A DNA stretch of 64,000 nt from Elymus sibiricus (lineage: Eukaryota > Streptophyta > Magnoliopsida > Poales > Poaceae), in the NCBI GenBank assembly GCA_039707655.1, contig CM077673.1, positions 8,070,001 through 8,134,000 of the forward strand. Direction: 5' to 3'. The notes under the pieces were generated by a model, which saw only the letters and a program-made list of their open reading frames with translations, made no database searches and had not been told where the DNA came from. A program made the translations under genes and the position numbers. The stretch's first letter is position 1. Every line of letters starts with the position of its first letter. Of this stretch, positions 54,323 through 64,000 are shown one piece after another.

Positions 54323-57300
54323 CTATTCCTTTTCGGAGTCTGAAACATTCTGGTAGGTCTCCCTAATGTACTCCTTCGGAGTTATGGTATTAATAATATT
54401 GGTTTCAACATTTATGGGAGTACCTGAGATGTAATGTTTGATTCTTTGACCGTTTACCACCTTCGGGTTTGTGCATTCGGCGTTGTTGATCTTGATGGCA
54501 CCGGAACGGTATACTTCCTCGATAATGTAAGGCCCTTCCAATTTAGAGAGAAGTTTTCCTGCAAAAAATCTTAAACGGGAATTGTATAGCAAGACATGAT
54601 CACCTACATTAAATTCACGCTTTTGTATCCTTCTATCATGCCATCTCTTAACCTTTTCGTTAAACAACTTGGCATTCTCATAGGCCTGGGTTCTCCATTC
54701 ATCAAGTGAGCTAATGTCAAATAACCTCTTCTCACCAGCAAGTTTGAAATCATAATTGAGCTCTTTAATTGCCCAATAAGCTTTATGCTCTAGCTCTAGA
54801 GGTAAGTGACATGCTTTACCATAGACCATCTTATACGGAGACATACCCATAGGGTTTTTGTAAGCAGTTCTATAAGCCCATAATGCATCATCAAGTTTCT
54901 TAGACCAATTCTTCCTAGATCTATTAACAGTCTTCTGCAAAATCAATTTAATTTCCCTATTGCTCAATTCTACTTGACCACTAGACTGAGGGTGATAAGG
55001 AGATGCAATTCTATGATTAACATCATACTTAGCAAGCAATTTACGGAAAGCACCATGAATAAAGTGTGAACCACCATCAGTCATTAAATATCTAGGGACT
55101 CCAAATCTAGGGAAAATAACTTCTTTAAGCATTTTAATAGAAGTGTTATGATCAACGCTACTAGTTGGAATAGCTTCTACCCACTTAGTAACATAATCAA
55201 CAGCAACTAGAATATGAGTATACCCGTTAGATTGTGGAAAAGGTCCCATATAATCAAAACCCCAAACATCAAATGGTTCAATAACAACAGAGTAATTCAT
55301 AGGCATTTCCTGACGTCTACTGATATTACCAATTCTTTGACATTCATCACAAGACAAGACAAACTTATGAGCATCCTTGAAGAGAGTAGGCCAATAAAAA
55401 CCAGATTGTAATACCATGTGTGCAGTTCTATCTCCAGCGTGGTGTCCCCCATAGGCCTCGGCATGACACTTGCATAGGATCTGTTCATGTTCATGCTCAG
55501 GTACACAACGTCTAATAATACCATCTACTCCTTCTTTATAAAGGTGTGGATCATCCCAAAAGTAATGTCTTAAATCATAGAAGAACTTTTTCTTTTGTTG
55601 GTATGTGAAACTAGCCGGTATAAATTTAGCAACAATGTAATTAGCATAGTCAGCATACCATGGAGCATTACGCAAAGCATTTATGACAGCTAATTGTTCA
55701 TCAGGAAAGCTATCATCAATAGGTAGTGGGTCATCAAGAACATTTTCTAACCTAGACAAGTTGTCTGCTACAGGGTTGTCAGCACCCTTTCTATCAATAA
55801 TATGCAAATCAAATTCTTGTAGCAGAAGAACCCATCTAATAAGTCTAGGTTTAGCATCTTTCTTTTCCATCAGGTACTTAATAGCAGCATGATCGGTGTG
55901 AACAGTTACTTTGGAATCAACAATATAAGGTCTAAACTTATCACAAGCAAACACAACCGCTAAAAATTCCTTTTCAGTAGTAGCATAATTTCTTTGAGCA
56001 CTCTCTAGAGTTTTACTAGCATAATGAATAACATTTAATTTCTTATCAACTCTTTGTCCTAGAACAGCACCAACAGCATAATCACTAGCATCACACATAA
56101 TTTCAAAGGGTAGGTTCCAATAAGGTGGTTGAACAACAGGTGCGGAAATCAAGGCATTCTTAAGGATTTCAAATGCTTCTACACAATCATCATCAACAAC
56201 AAAGGGAACATCTTTTTGTAATAGATTAGTGAGAGGCCTAGAAATCTTAGAGAAATCTTTAATAAACCTCCTATAGAAACCAGCATGACCAAGGAAACTT
56301 CTTATACCTTTGATATCCGTGGGACACGACATTTTTTCAATAGCATCAACTTTAGCTTTATCAACTTCAATACCTCTTTCAGAGATTTTGTGCCCCAAGA
56401 CAATACCTTCATTAACCATAAAGTGACACTTTTCCCAATTCAAGACAAGATTAGTTTCTTCGCATCTCTGCAAAACTCGATCAAGGTTGCTCAAGCAATC
56501 ATCAAAAGAAGTTCCGTAAATGGAAAAATCATCCATGAAAACCTCAAGAATCTTTTCACAAAAGTCAGAGAATATAGCCATCATACATCTTTGAAAGGTA
56601 GCAGGTGCATTACATAAACCAAAAGGCATACGTCTATAAGCAAAGGTATCGAAAGGGCAAGTAAAAGTGGTCTTTTCTTGATCCTCTTTTGACACAGGTA
56701 TTTGAGAGAAACCAGAATATCCATCTAGAAAGCAAAAATGAGTATGTTTGGATAGTCTTTCTAGCATTTGATCAATAAAAGGTAGAGGGTAATGATCTTT
56801 CCTAGTAGCTTTATTTAATTTTCTAAAATCAATTACCATTCTATATCCTGTAACAATTCTTTGTGGGATCAATTCATTTTTATCATTAGGAACAACGGTA
56901 ATACCTCCCTTCTTAGGGACACAATGAACGGGACTAACCCATCTACTATCAGCAACAGGATAAATTATACCTGCCTCCAGAAGCTTTAGTATTTCATTTC
57001 TTACCACTTCTTTCATCTTGGGATTCAACCGTCGTTGGTGATCAACAACTGGTTTAGCATCAGGCTCCATATTAATTTTATGCTGACGTAGAGTTGGACT
57101 AATGCCCTTTAGATCATCCAGAGTATATCCAATAGCAGCACGACGCTTCCTCAGAGTTTTCAATAATCTCTTTTCTTCATGCTCTGAAAGGTTAGCACTA
57201 ATAATAACAGGATATATCTCCTTTTCATCAAGATAAGCATATTTCAAAGTATCGGGTAATTGTTTAAGCTCAAACATGGGATCACCCTTGGGTGGAGGAG

Positions 57301-59059
57301 GATCCCCAAGTATTTCAATAGGTAGGTTGTGTTTCAAAATAGGCTGCTGATCAAAGAAAATCTTATCTATTTCATTCCTCTCATTCATATGCATATCATT
57401 TTCATGGTCTAGCAAATATTGTTCTAAGGGATCAGTAGGAGGCACAGCAATAGAAGCAAGACCAATAATTTCATCTTTACTAGGCAATTCTTTGTCATGG
57501 GGTTGTCTACAAAATTTAGAGAAATTGAACTCATGAGACACATCCCCAAAAATCACAGTAACTGTTTCTTTCTCACAATCAATCCTAGCATTAACAGTAT
57601 TCAAGAAGGGTCTACCAAATATAATGGGACAAAAATCATCTTGTGGGGAACCAAGAACAAGAAAATCAGTAGGATACTTTATTTTCCCACACAAGACATC
57701 AACATCTCTAACAATCCCAATTGGTGCAATAGTATCTCTATTAGCAAGCTTAATAGTAACATCAATTTCCTCTAGTTCAACTGGTGCAATATCATGCATA
57801 ATTTCTTTGTATAAGGAAAAGGGAATTGCACTCACGCTAGCACCCATATCACATAAGCCATGATAACAATGATCTCCTATTTTAACAGAAACAACAGGCA
57901 CGCCAACAATAGGTCTATGTTTGCCTTTAGTATCCGGTCTAGCAATTCTAGCAGCTTCATCACAGAAATGAATAACATGCCCATCAATATTATCAACCAA
58001 GAGATCTTTAACCATAGCAATACTAGGTTAAACTTTAATTTGTTCAGGGGGTGTAGGTGTTATAGTACAACTCTTACGAACCACAGTTGAAGCTTTAGCA
58101 TGTTCCTTTATCCTAAAAGGGAAGGGTGGTTTCTCAATGTAAGCAGTAGGAATAACAGGATCAACATTATAAGTAATAGTTTCCTCTACAACTTTAATAG
58201 GTTCAACTACTTTCACTTCAATGGGAGGATGATATTTAAACCACTTCTCCTTAGGGAGATCAACATGAGTAGCAAAAGATTCACAGAAAGAAGCTACTAT
58301 CTCAGAGTCAAGTCCATATTTAGTGCTAAATTCACGAAAAGCATCGGTGTCTATAAAGGATTTAACACAATCAAACTTAAGGTTTATACCTGACTCTTTA
58401 CCTTCGTCGAGTTCCCATTCTTCAGAGTTGCGGTTAATTCTTTCCAATAAGTCCCATTTGAATTCAATATCTTTCTTCATAAAAGAACCAGAGCAAGAAG
58501 TATCGAGCATGGACCGATCATTATTAGAAAGCCGAGCATAAAAGTTCTGAATAATAATTCCTCTCGGGAGCTCATGATTGGGGCATGAATATAACATTGA
58601 CTTAAGCCTCCCCCAAGCTTGAGCGATACTTTCTCCTTCACGAGGCCAAAAATTATAAATATAATTCTGATCACGATGAACCAGATGCATAGGATAAAAC
58701 TTCTGATGAAATTCCAATTTCAATCGGTTGTAGTTCCATGATACAATATCATCACATAGCCTATACCATGTCAACGCCTTCTCCTTCAAAGATAAAGGAA
58801 ATACCTTCTTCTTGACATCATCCTCGGGCAAACCTGCAAGCTTAAATAATCCACAAACTTCATCCACATAGATGAGATGCAAATCAGGATGTAGTGTTCC
58901 ATCTCCTGCATAAGGATTAGCTAGCAGTTTCTCTATCATACCCGAGGGAATTTCATAATAAATATTTTCAGTAGGTGCAGTAGGTTGAGGAGCATCTCTT
59001 TGTGCTTCCGGTCGAGGTGAAGATACCCCGAACAAGCCCCTCAAAGGATTACTTTCCAT
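54323..59059 (-). pseudogene. Athila-like gag-pol polyprotein, copy B, one in-frame stop
   Basis: 1579 codons, same length as copy A. One TAA at 58028-58030 (codon 344, GAA in copy A) separates gag from the rest; the following 1230-residue frame is open to the end. Motifs: gag WYRLCDD; protease DMGAS (about 403); reverse transcriptase [12 protein letters not shown] and FMDD (about 842); RNase [15 protein letters not shown] and [11 protein letters not shown]; integrase finger H-H-C-C with [13 protein letters not shown] core [26 protein letters not shown]. All the catalytic acidic residues I can place are present. The single stop lies at the gag-protease join. Confidence 0.9.
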
Positions 59060-59137
59060 AGTAACAAGTGACAGTAAATTTCAGCACACTATATAAATTT
59101 TTCCTTACCAAGTTCCACTCACCAAAGGCGCTTCACT

Positions 59138-59154
59138 CCCTGGCAACGGCGCCA
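59138..59154 (-). other. Primer-binding site, exact tRNA-Asp match, copy B
   Basis: Plus-strand ccctggcaacggcgcca matches the tRNA-Asp 3' end over the last 13 bases including CCA. It is 11 bases from the LTR edge. Confidence 0.8.
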
Positions 59155-59165
59155 GAAAAGAGTCT

Positions 59166-60689
59166 TGATGACCCACAAGTATAGGGGATCTATCGTAGTC
59201 CTTTCGATAAGTAAGAGTGTCGAACCCAACGAGGAGCAGAAGGAAATGACAAGCGGTTTTCTGTAAGGTATTCTCTGCAAGCACTGAAATTATCGGTAAC
59301 AGATAGTTTTGTGATAAGATAATTCGTAACGGGTAGCAAGTAACAAGTGTAACAAAGGTGCAGCAAGGTGGCCCAATCCTTTTTATAGCAAAGGACAAGC
59401 CTAGACAAACTCTTATATAAAGCAAAGCGCTCGCGAGGACACATGGGAATTACTGTCAAGCTAGTTTTCATCATGCTCATATGATTCGTGTTCGTTACTT
59501 TGATAATTTGATATGTGGGTGGACTGGTGCTTGGGTGTTGCCCTTACTTGGACAAGCCTCCCACTTATGATTAACCCCTCTCGCAAGCATCCGCAACTAC
59601 GAACGAAGAATTAAGATAAATCTAACCATAGCATAAAACATGTGGATCCAAATCAGCCCCTTACGAAGCAACGCATAAACTAGGGTTTAAGCTTCTGTCA
59701 CTCTAGCAACCCATCATCTACTTATTACTTCCCAATGCCTTCCTCTAGGCCCAAATAGTGGTGAAGTGTAATGTAGTCGACGTTCACATGACACCACTAG
59801 AGGAGAGACAACATACATCTCATCAAAATATCAAACGAATACCAAATTTACATGATTACTTATAACAAGACTTATCCCATGTCCTCAGGAACAAACGTAA
59901 CTACTCACAAAGCATATTCATGTTCATAATCAGAGGAGTATTAATTATCATTAAGGATCTGAACATATGATCTTCCACCAAGTAAACCAACTAGCATCAA
60001 CTACAAGGAGTAATCAACACTACTAGCAACCCACAGGTACCAATCTGAGGTTTTGAGACAAAGATAGGATACAAGAGATGAACTAGGGTTTGGAGAGGAG
60101 ATGGTGCTGGTGAAGATGTTGATGGAGATTGACCCCCTCTCGATGAGAGGATCGTTAGCGATGACGATGGCTTCGATTTCCCCCTTCGAGAGGGAAGTTT
60201 CCCCGGCAGAACAGCTCCGTCGGAGCCCTAGATTGGTTCTGCCCAAGTTCCCCCTCGAGACGGCGGCGCTTCGGCCCGAAAGCTCTGTTATGATTTTTTT
60301 CCAGGTCAAAACCCTCCATATAGCAGAAGATGGGCACCGGAGACCTGCCAGGGGGCCCACAAGCCTGCTGGGCGCGCCCAGGGGGTAGGGTGCGCCCCCT
60401 GGCTTGTGGCCACCTGGTGGGTCCCCTGATGTATTTCTTTCGCCCAATATTTTTTATATATTCCAAAATAATTCTTCGTAGATTTTTAGGACTTTTGGAG
60501 TTGTGCAGAATAGGTATCTCAGATTTGCTCCTTTTCCGGTCCAGAATTCCAGCTGCCGGCATTCTCCCTCTTCATGTAAACCTTGTAAAATAAGAGAGAA
60601 AAGGCATAAGTATTGTATCATAACGTGTAATAACTGCCCATAATGCAATAAATATCGATATAAAAGCATGATGCAAAATGGACGTGTCA
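59166..60689 (-). repeat. Athila-like 5' LTR, copy B (1524 bp)
   Basis: The ends are tgatgacccacaagtatagg and gcaaaatggacgtgtca. It has about 17 bp more than copy A at about 59427-59450 (gctcgcgaggacacatggg), probably a deletion in A. The outer flank cggctgaacattgcg is the same as in copy A. Confidence 0.86.
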
Positions 60690-61053
60690 CGGCTGAACAT
60701 TGCGAGCTAATGACGAAATGCCAGAACCTGACCTTCAAGGCGGCGGTCGGCTCTGTTGTACCTCCTCGAGCTGAGGGAACTTTCCATTTCCGTCCGATTC
60801 CACATGGCTATGTTGTTGTGACGGTGGATGAAATAATGGATGGATTTGAGGGGCTGCAGCTTGACAACCCTACAGGTGAAGAGGATATTATTCTTCTGGA
60901 AAATGCTTTGAGGAGTACCTGTCTATGAAGAAAGGAGTACATCAAGCTTCCAAACTGGACGCCTCAGCAGATTCAGCCTCCTCCGGCGCGTCAGGGCACT
61001 CTGCCTCCTCCTCCTCCTCCGGCGCGTTAGGGCACTCCGCCTCCTCCTTCTCC
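60690..61053 (+). pseudogene. CACTA second gene fragment, copy B
   Basis: The frame reads TAEHCELMTKCQNLTFKAAV through HGYVVVTVDEIMDGFEGLQL and LENALRSTCL, then TGA, then RKEYIKLPNWTPQQ and the proline-rich repeat. The TGA is shared with copy A. It preserves the uninterrupted sequence around the Copia target (gagtacctgtctatgaag at about 60910-60927), which proves that the Copia insertion in copy A came later than the duplication. It is cut by another CACTA element at 61054. Confidence 0.82.
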
Positions 61054-61084
61054 CACTACTAGGAAAAACCTTATAGGCAGGACA

Positions 61085-61415
61085 ATATCAGTAGCGCTGG
61101 AATGTAACAGGCGCTGCTGCTAATTACCAGTAGCGCTGTATTTAGGAAGCGCTACAAGTAAGAACTTAGCAGTAGCGCTGGAAACATAAAGAGCGCTACT
61201 GCTAAGCGGGACACGACGAGCCCACCGACACTATTGGTAGTAGCAGCGCTGTCCAGAATACAGCGCTACTACTAAGACTTTAGCAGTAGCGCTTTATTTG
61301 GTGGAACCGCTACTGATAATGGGGCCCACTTAATAGTAGCGTTCTTTTTGGAAAGCGCTACTGCTAAGTAACATACCAGTAGCGCTTGCTGAAAAACAGC
61401 GCTACTGCTATGCGT
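61085..61415. repeat. CACTA subterminal repeats (agcgct motif)
   Basis: About 14 occurrences of gtagcgct or its complement agcgctac in about 330 bp, in both orientations and often paired around a short spacer. This is the expected arrangement of TNPA-type binding sites at a CACTA end. Confidence 0.85.
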
Positions 61416-62040
61416 GGCTGGTGCCACCTTTTCACCCCCCTCCCCCTCCCCCTCCTCCCCATTGCCCTCTCTCCCCCTCCTTTCCCCTCTCCCCTCACCA
61501 TTGTTGCCCTTCTTCTCTCTTCCTCCTACCTCTTTTCTCTCCCCATTAATGCCCCCCTCCACCATAACTCTCCTCCATAAATGGCCTTCTCATCTCTAGC
61601 TAGCTCCATAAATGCCCCCCTATCTCATTTGTTTGGCTCTCCCTCCATTCCATTAGATATAGATCTAGCTAGCTCATCTCTCTCCCTCTCCATTAGTTAC
61701 CTAGAGTCATCTCTCCTCCCCAACAACTTGATCTAGCTAGCTATTGATATGTCCCCAACAACTAGATCTAGCTAGATATAGCTAGATATAGGTGAGTAAA
61801 AAGTTGTTCATTTCAAGAATGGGAATATGTGTGTGTGAATGGGAATATGTGTGTTTGGGATATAGAGAGATTTGTGCGAGTGGCATGCCCCCGAGTTGCT
61901 TATGTTTTGCCGAAATGTCGATTTATTTCCGTTTCGGTGAATTTCGAGCAAACTCGATATGTCCTATTTTTAGGCAAGGTCATGCCAAATTTTTATATGA
62001 CTTTGATGCATGCATGCATTTTGTTTATAACCCTTTTGCT
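61416..62040. other. CACTA 5' leader, pyrimidine-rich then gatctagctag-rich
   Basis: 61430-61560 is C/T-rich (ccccctccccctcc), followed by repeated gatctagctag words and AT-rich DNA up to the transposase gene. No conserved frame is visible; promoter and first intron are probably here. Confidence 0.5.
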
Positions 62041-64000
62041 TGTTATACTGTGCATGCAGTTGGTCATGAAGGTGAGTGGATGGAAGGTGGAGCGATACAT
62101 GCAATCCGCGGTGATGGACATGCATGCAAATAATCTGACTAGGATTAGAGTCCGTGTACAAGATGCAAAGAAGGAGTCCTTTTGGACCCTTATGATCGTG
62201 GCAGGTTGAAGGCGCACCTGCTGATGAATGGTTTCATGGATGGCTATACTCGGTGGATAAGTGAAGATGATGATGATGATGAGGACGTCCACATGGCAGG
62301 GAATAACGACATGGGGCTAGACGAAGAGATGACCGATCGACACGAAGACGATGGCGTCGGACATGGCCGCGGGGAAGAGTTAAATGACGGTGGCGGAGAA
62401 GATTCCGAACATGGCGGCGGAGAAGATTCCGGACACGGCGAAGCAGAGGCGGCGGTCACGCCGCAGTCTTCGACGCGACTAAGTACGGTCGTGCAGGACC
62501 CTCATGTTCGAGATCTCCTTCGCAAGAGTACGACTAGCGACAGAGCTGCTTCTAGAGAGGAGGCCAAGCTGGCGCAACTTGAAGTAGACTCGAAGACTCC
62601 ATTGTATGACGGTTGCGATCCCGAGGTGACCCGCTTGAGTTTCACGCTCGAACTTCTAAAGACGAAGGCCAAAAACAAATGGACAGACAAAAGCCTCGAT
62701 GAACATTTGAAGTATCTACATAATAAAGTTCTTCCCGCGGGGAACCTGTGTCCTACTAGTGTCGATGAGGCCAAGAAAATTGTTTGCCCTTTTGATTTGC
62801 CGCACATTAGGTACCATGCATGCATCAACGATTGCATCATTTATCGGGGGGAGCACGCGGAAAAAAACAGCTGTCCAGTGTGCAATGCTTCTCGATACAA
62901 GAAGGCAGGAAAGAAAGCTCCTCAGAAAGTTGTATGGTACTTTCCGATCACTCCCCGTCTGCAGCGGTATTTCGTAGATCCTAAGGAAGCAAAGCTCATG
63001 CGCTGGCACGCGGAGAGGAAGAAGCCCGACGATGGAGATGATCCGAAGCTGAGACACCTCGTAGATGGTAGCCAGTGGAGAGCATTCAACACCGTATATG
63101 GGTTTGCTGCAGAAGATCCAAGGAACATCGTGCTTGGTGCGAGTACCGATGGCATGAATCCGTTTGGAAACCAAAACACCAACCACAGCACATGGCCCGT
63201 CTTTGTATGGATGTACAACCTCCCCCCATTGAAGTGCATGAAGACAAAGTACATACACATGAGCATGCTGATTCAAGGGCCGAAACAACCAGGAAATAAT
63301 ATTAACCTGTATATGGGGCTTCTGAAAGAGGATCTAGACACGTTATGGAAAACACCGGCATGGACATGGGACGCCAGCAAAGGAGAGTATTTCTATATGA
63401 GAGCCGCGCTGATGACGACGGTGCACGACTATCTCGGTTACGGGTACACCTGAGGCCAGGTGTGCCACGGATACTGCGGATGCACGAGGTGCATGGATGA
63501 TACAACGTCTCAGCAGCTTACGTCGACGAAAGATGGCGGGTCCGGGAAAATCGTGTACATGGGGCATCGTAGATGGCTCGAGAAGGATGACCCGTGGAGA
63601 AAGCGTGGAGATCTATTCAATGGGTTGACTGAGCATCGAGGACCTCCACGTAAGAGAAGCGGCGCCGAAATCAACGAGCTGTTGAATAACTGGGGACAGT
63701 GCCCTGCGCCGGGAACGATGAAAAAGGCGCCGGGGCCGCTACTAAAGGTATGGAAAACGAGGTCTCTTTTCTGGGACTTGGAGTACTGGCCCAATCACGA
63801 CACGCCTCATTGCCTTGATCAAATGCATATCACGAAGAATGTCCTCGAGAGCTTGCTTGGCACACTGATGAACATGCCGGAGAAGACCAAGGACGGGCCG
63901 AAGGCAAGGAAAGACTTGGAAGATTTGAAGATCAGGAAAGATCTTCATCGTAAAAAGTCGACGGAGGAGACGGAGACGGAGACGGGGGAGGGGGGAAGGG
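62041..64000 (+). pseudogene. CACTA TNP2-type transposase, 5' part, one in-frame stop
   Basis: Coding similarity starts by 62182 in DPYDRGRLKAHLLMNGFMDG (end of the transposase-associated domain). Then comes an acidic linker (EDDDDDEDVH), and the TNP2 domain: VCPFDLPHIRYHACINDCII, ENSCPVC-type Cys pairs (NSCPVCNASRYKK), STDGMNPFG, WPVFVWMYNLPP. TGA at 63451-63453 interrupts DYLGYGYT-stop-GQVCHGYCGCTRC; the same frame then continues to the window end with LDQMHITKNVLESLLGTLMN. TNP2 is the enzyme that cuts and moves CACTA elements. The ATG at 62182 is probably internal; an upstream exon is likely. Confidence 0.82.

Larger units (their letters stand above)
51085..60689 (-). mobile_element. Athila-like Ty3/Gypsy retrotransposon, copy B
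   Basis: Same plan and same truncation as copy A: left LTR part 51085-51971, PPT, ORF3, gag-pol 59059-54323, exact tRNA-Asp PBS, full LTR 59166-60689, then CACTA coding sequence. Gag-pol carries a single stop, so this copy is less decayed than copy A. Confidence 0.9.
61054..64000 (+). mobile_element. Second CACTA transposon, 5' part, inserted in the first CACTA gene
   Basis: The terminus CACTACTAGGAAAAACC starts at 61054, followed by subterminal repeats and a TNP2-type transposase gene in the same direction. The terminus differs from that of the CACTA at 34689 (CACTAGTAGAAAA), so it is another family. The 3' end lies beyond the window. The preceding tcc (61051-61053) would be one copy of the 3-bp target duplication. 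Confidence 0.88.

Overview
The window looks like nuclear DNA of a Triticeae grass (wheat, barley or a close relative). It is almost entirely nested transposable elements around one GC-rich host gene, a cellulose synthase-like A (CslA, glucomannan 4-beta-mannosyltransferase) locus at 39514-47198. The organism call rests on an Angela/BARE-1-type Copia LTR and polyprotein, Athila- and Tat-type Gypsy elements, a Stowaway MITE, CACTA ends, and the high third-position GC of CslA. No tRNA, rRNA or prokaryotic feature was seen. Element names are family-level recognition from memory, not database hits.

Layout, left to right. 1-7402 is the decayed minus-strand interior and 5' LTR of a Copia element. 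7403-11907 is the 3' part of a plus-strand Gypsy-like element, full of 46-bp and 69-bp tandem arrays and ending in a 623-bp LTR. 11908-13081 is the 3' end of a Tat-like element (antisense ORF start, PPT, LTR). 13082-22668 is a minus-strand Athila-like Gypsy element (copy A) with a truncated left LTR. 22669-34689 is the 3' part of a CACTA transposon whose second gene carries a proline-rich repeat and a Ulp1/C48-type protease domain. That gene is split by an Angela/BARE-1 Copia element (22902-31992) with an intact 1327-residue polyprotein. 34690-39513 holds a small MITE, a PIF/Harbinger-like element and the CslA upstream region with a Stowaway MITE.

CslA has two exons (39514-39807 and 45912-47198). 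Its intron is filled by a young but defective Reina-like chromovirus (40069-45905), whose own 5' LTR holds a non-LTR retrotransposon fragment. A TAG codon replaces the first Gln of the catalytic QXXRW motif, so this copy is a pseudogene.

47690-61053 repeats the Tat-Athila-CACTA order of 11908-22901 at an offset of about 38.0 kb. This is a segmental duplication, probably tandem, made after the nested insertions and before the Copia insertion in copy A. In copy B the CACTA gene is cut by a different CACTA element that starts at 61054 and runs off the window with a TNP2-type transposase.

The elements do not form a pathway. What ties the window together is history: nested insertion, duplication, and later private insertions in each copy. 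Most element genes carry in-frame stops. The exceptions are the Copia polyprotein and the small third ORF of both Athila copies.
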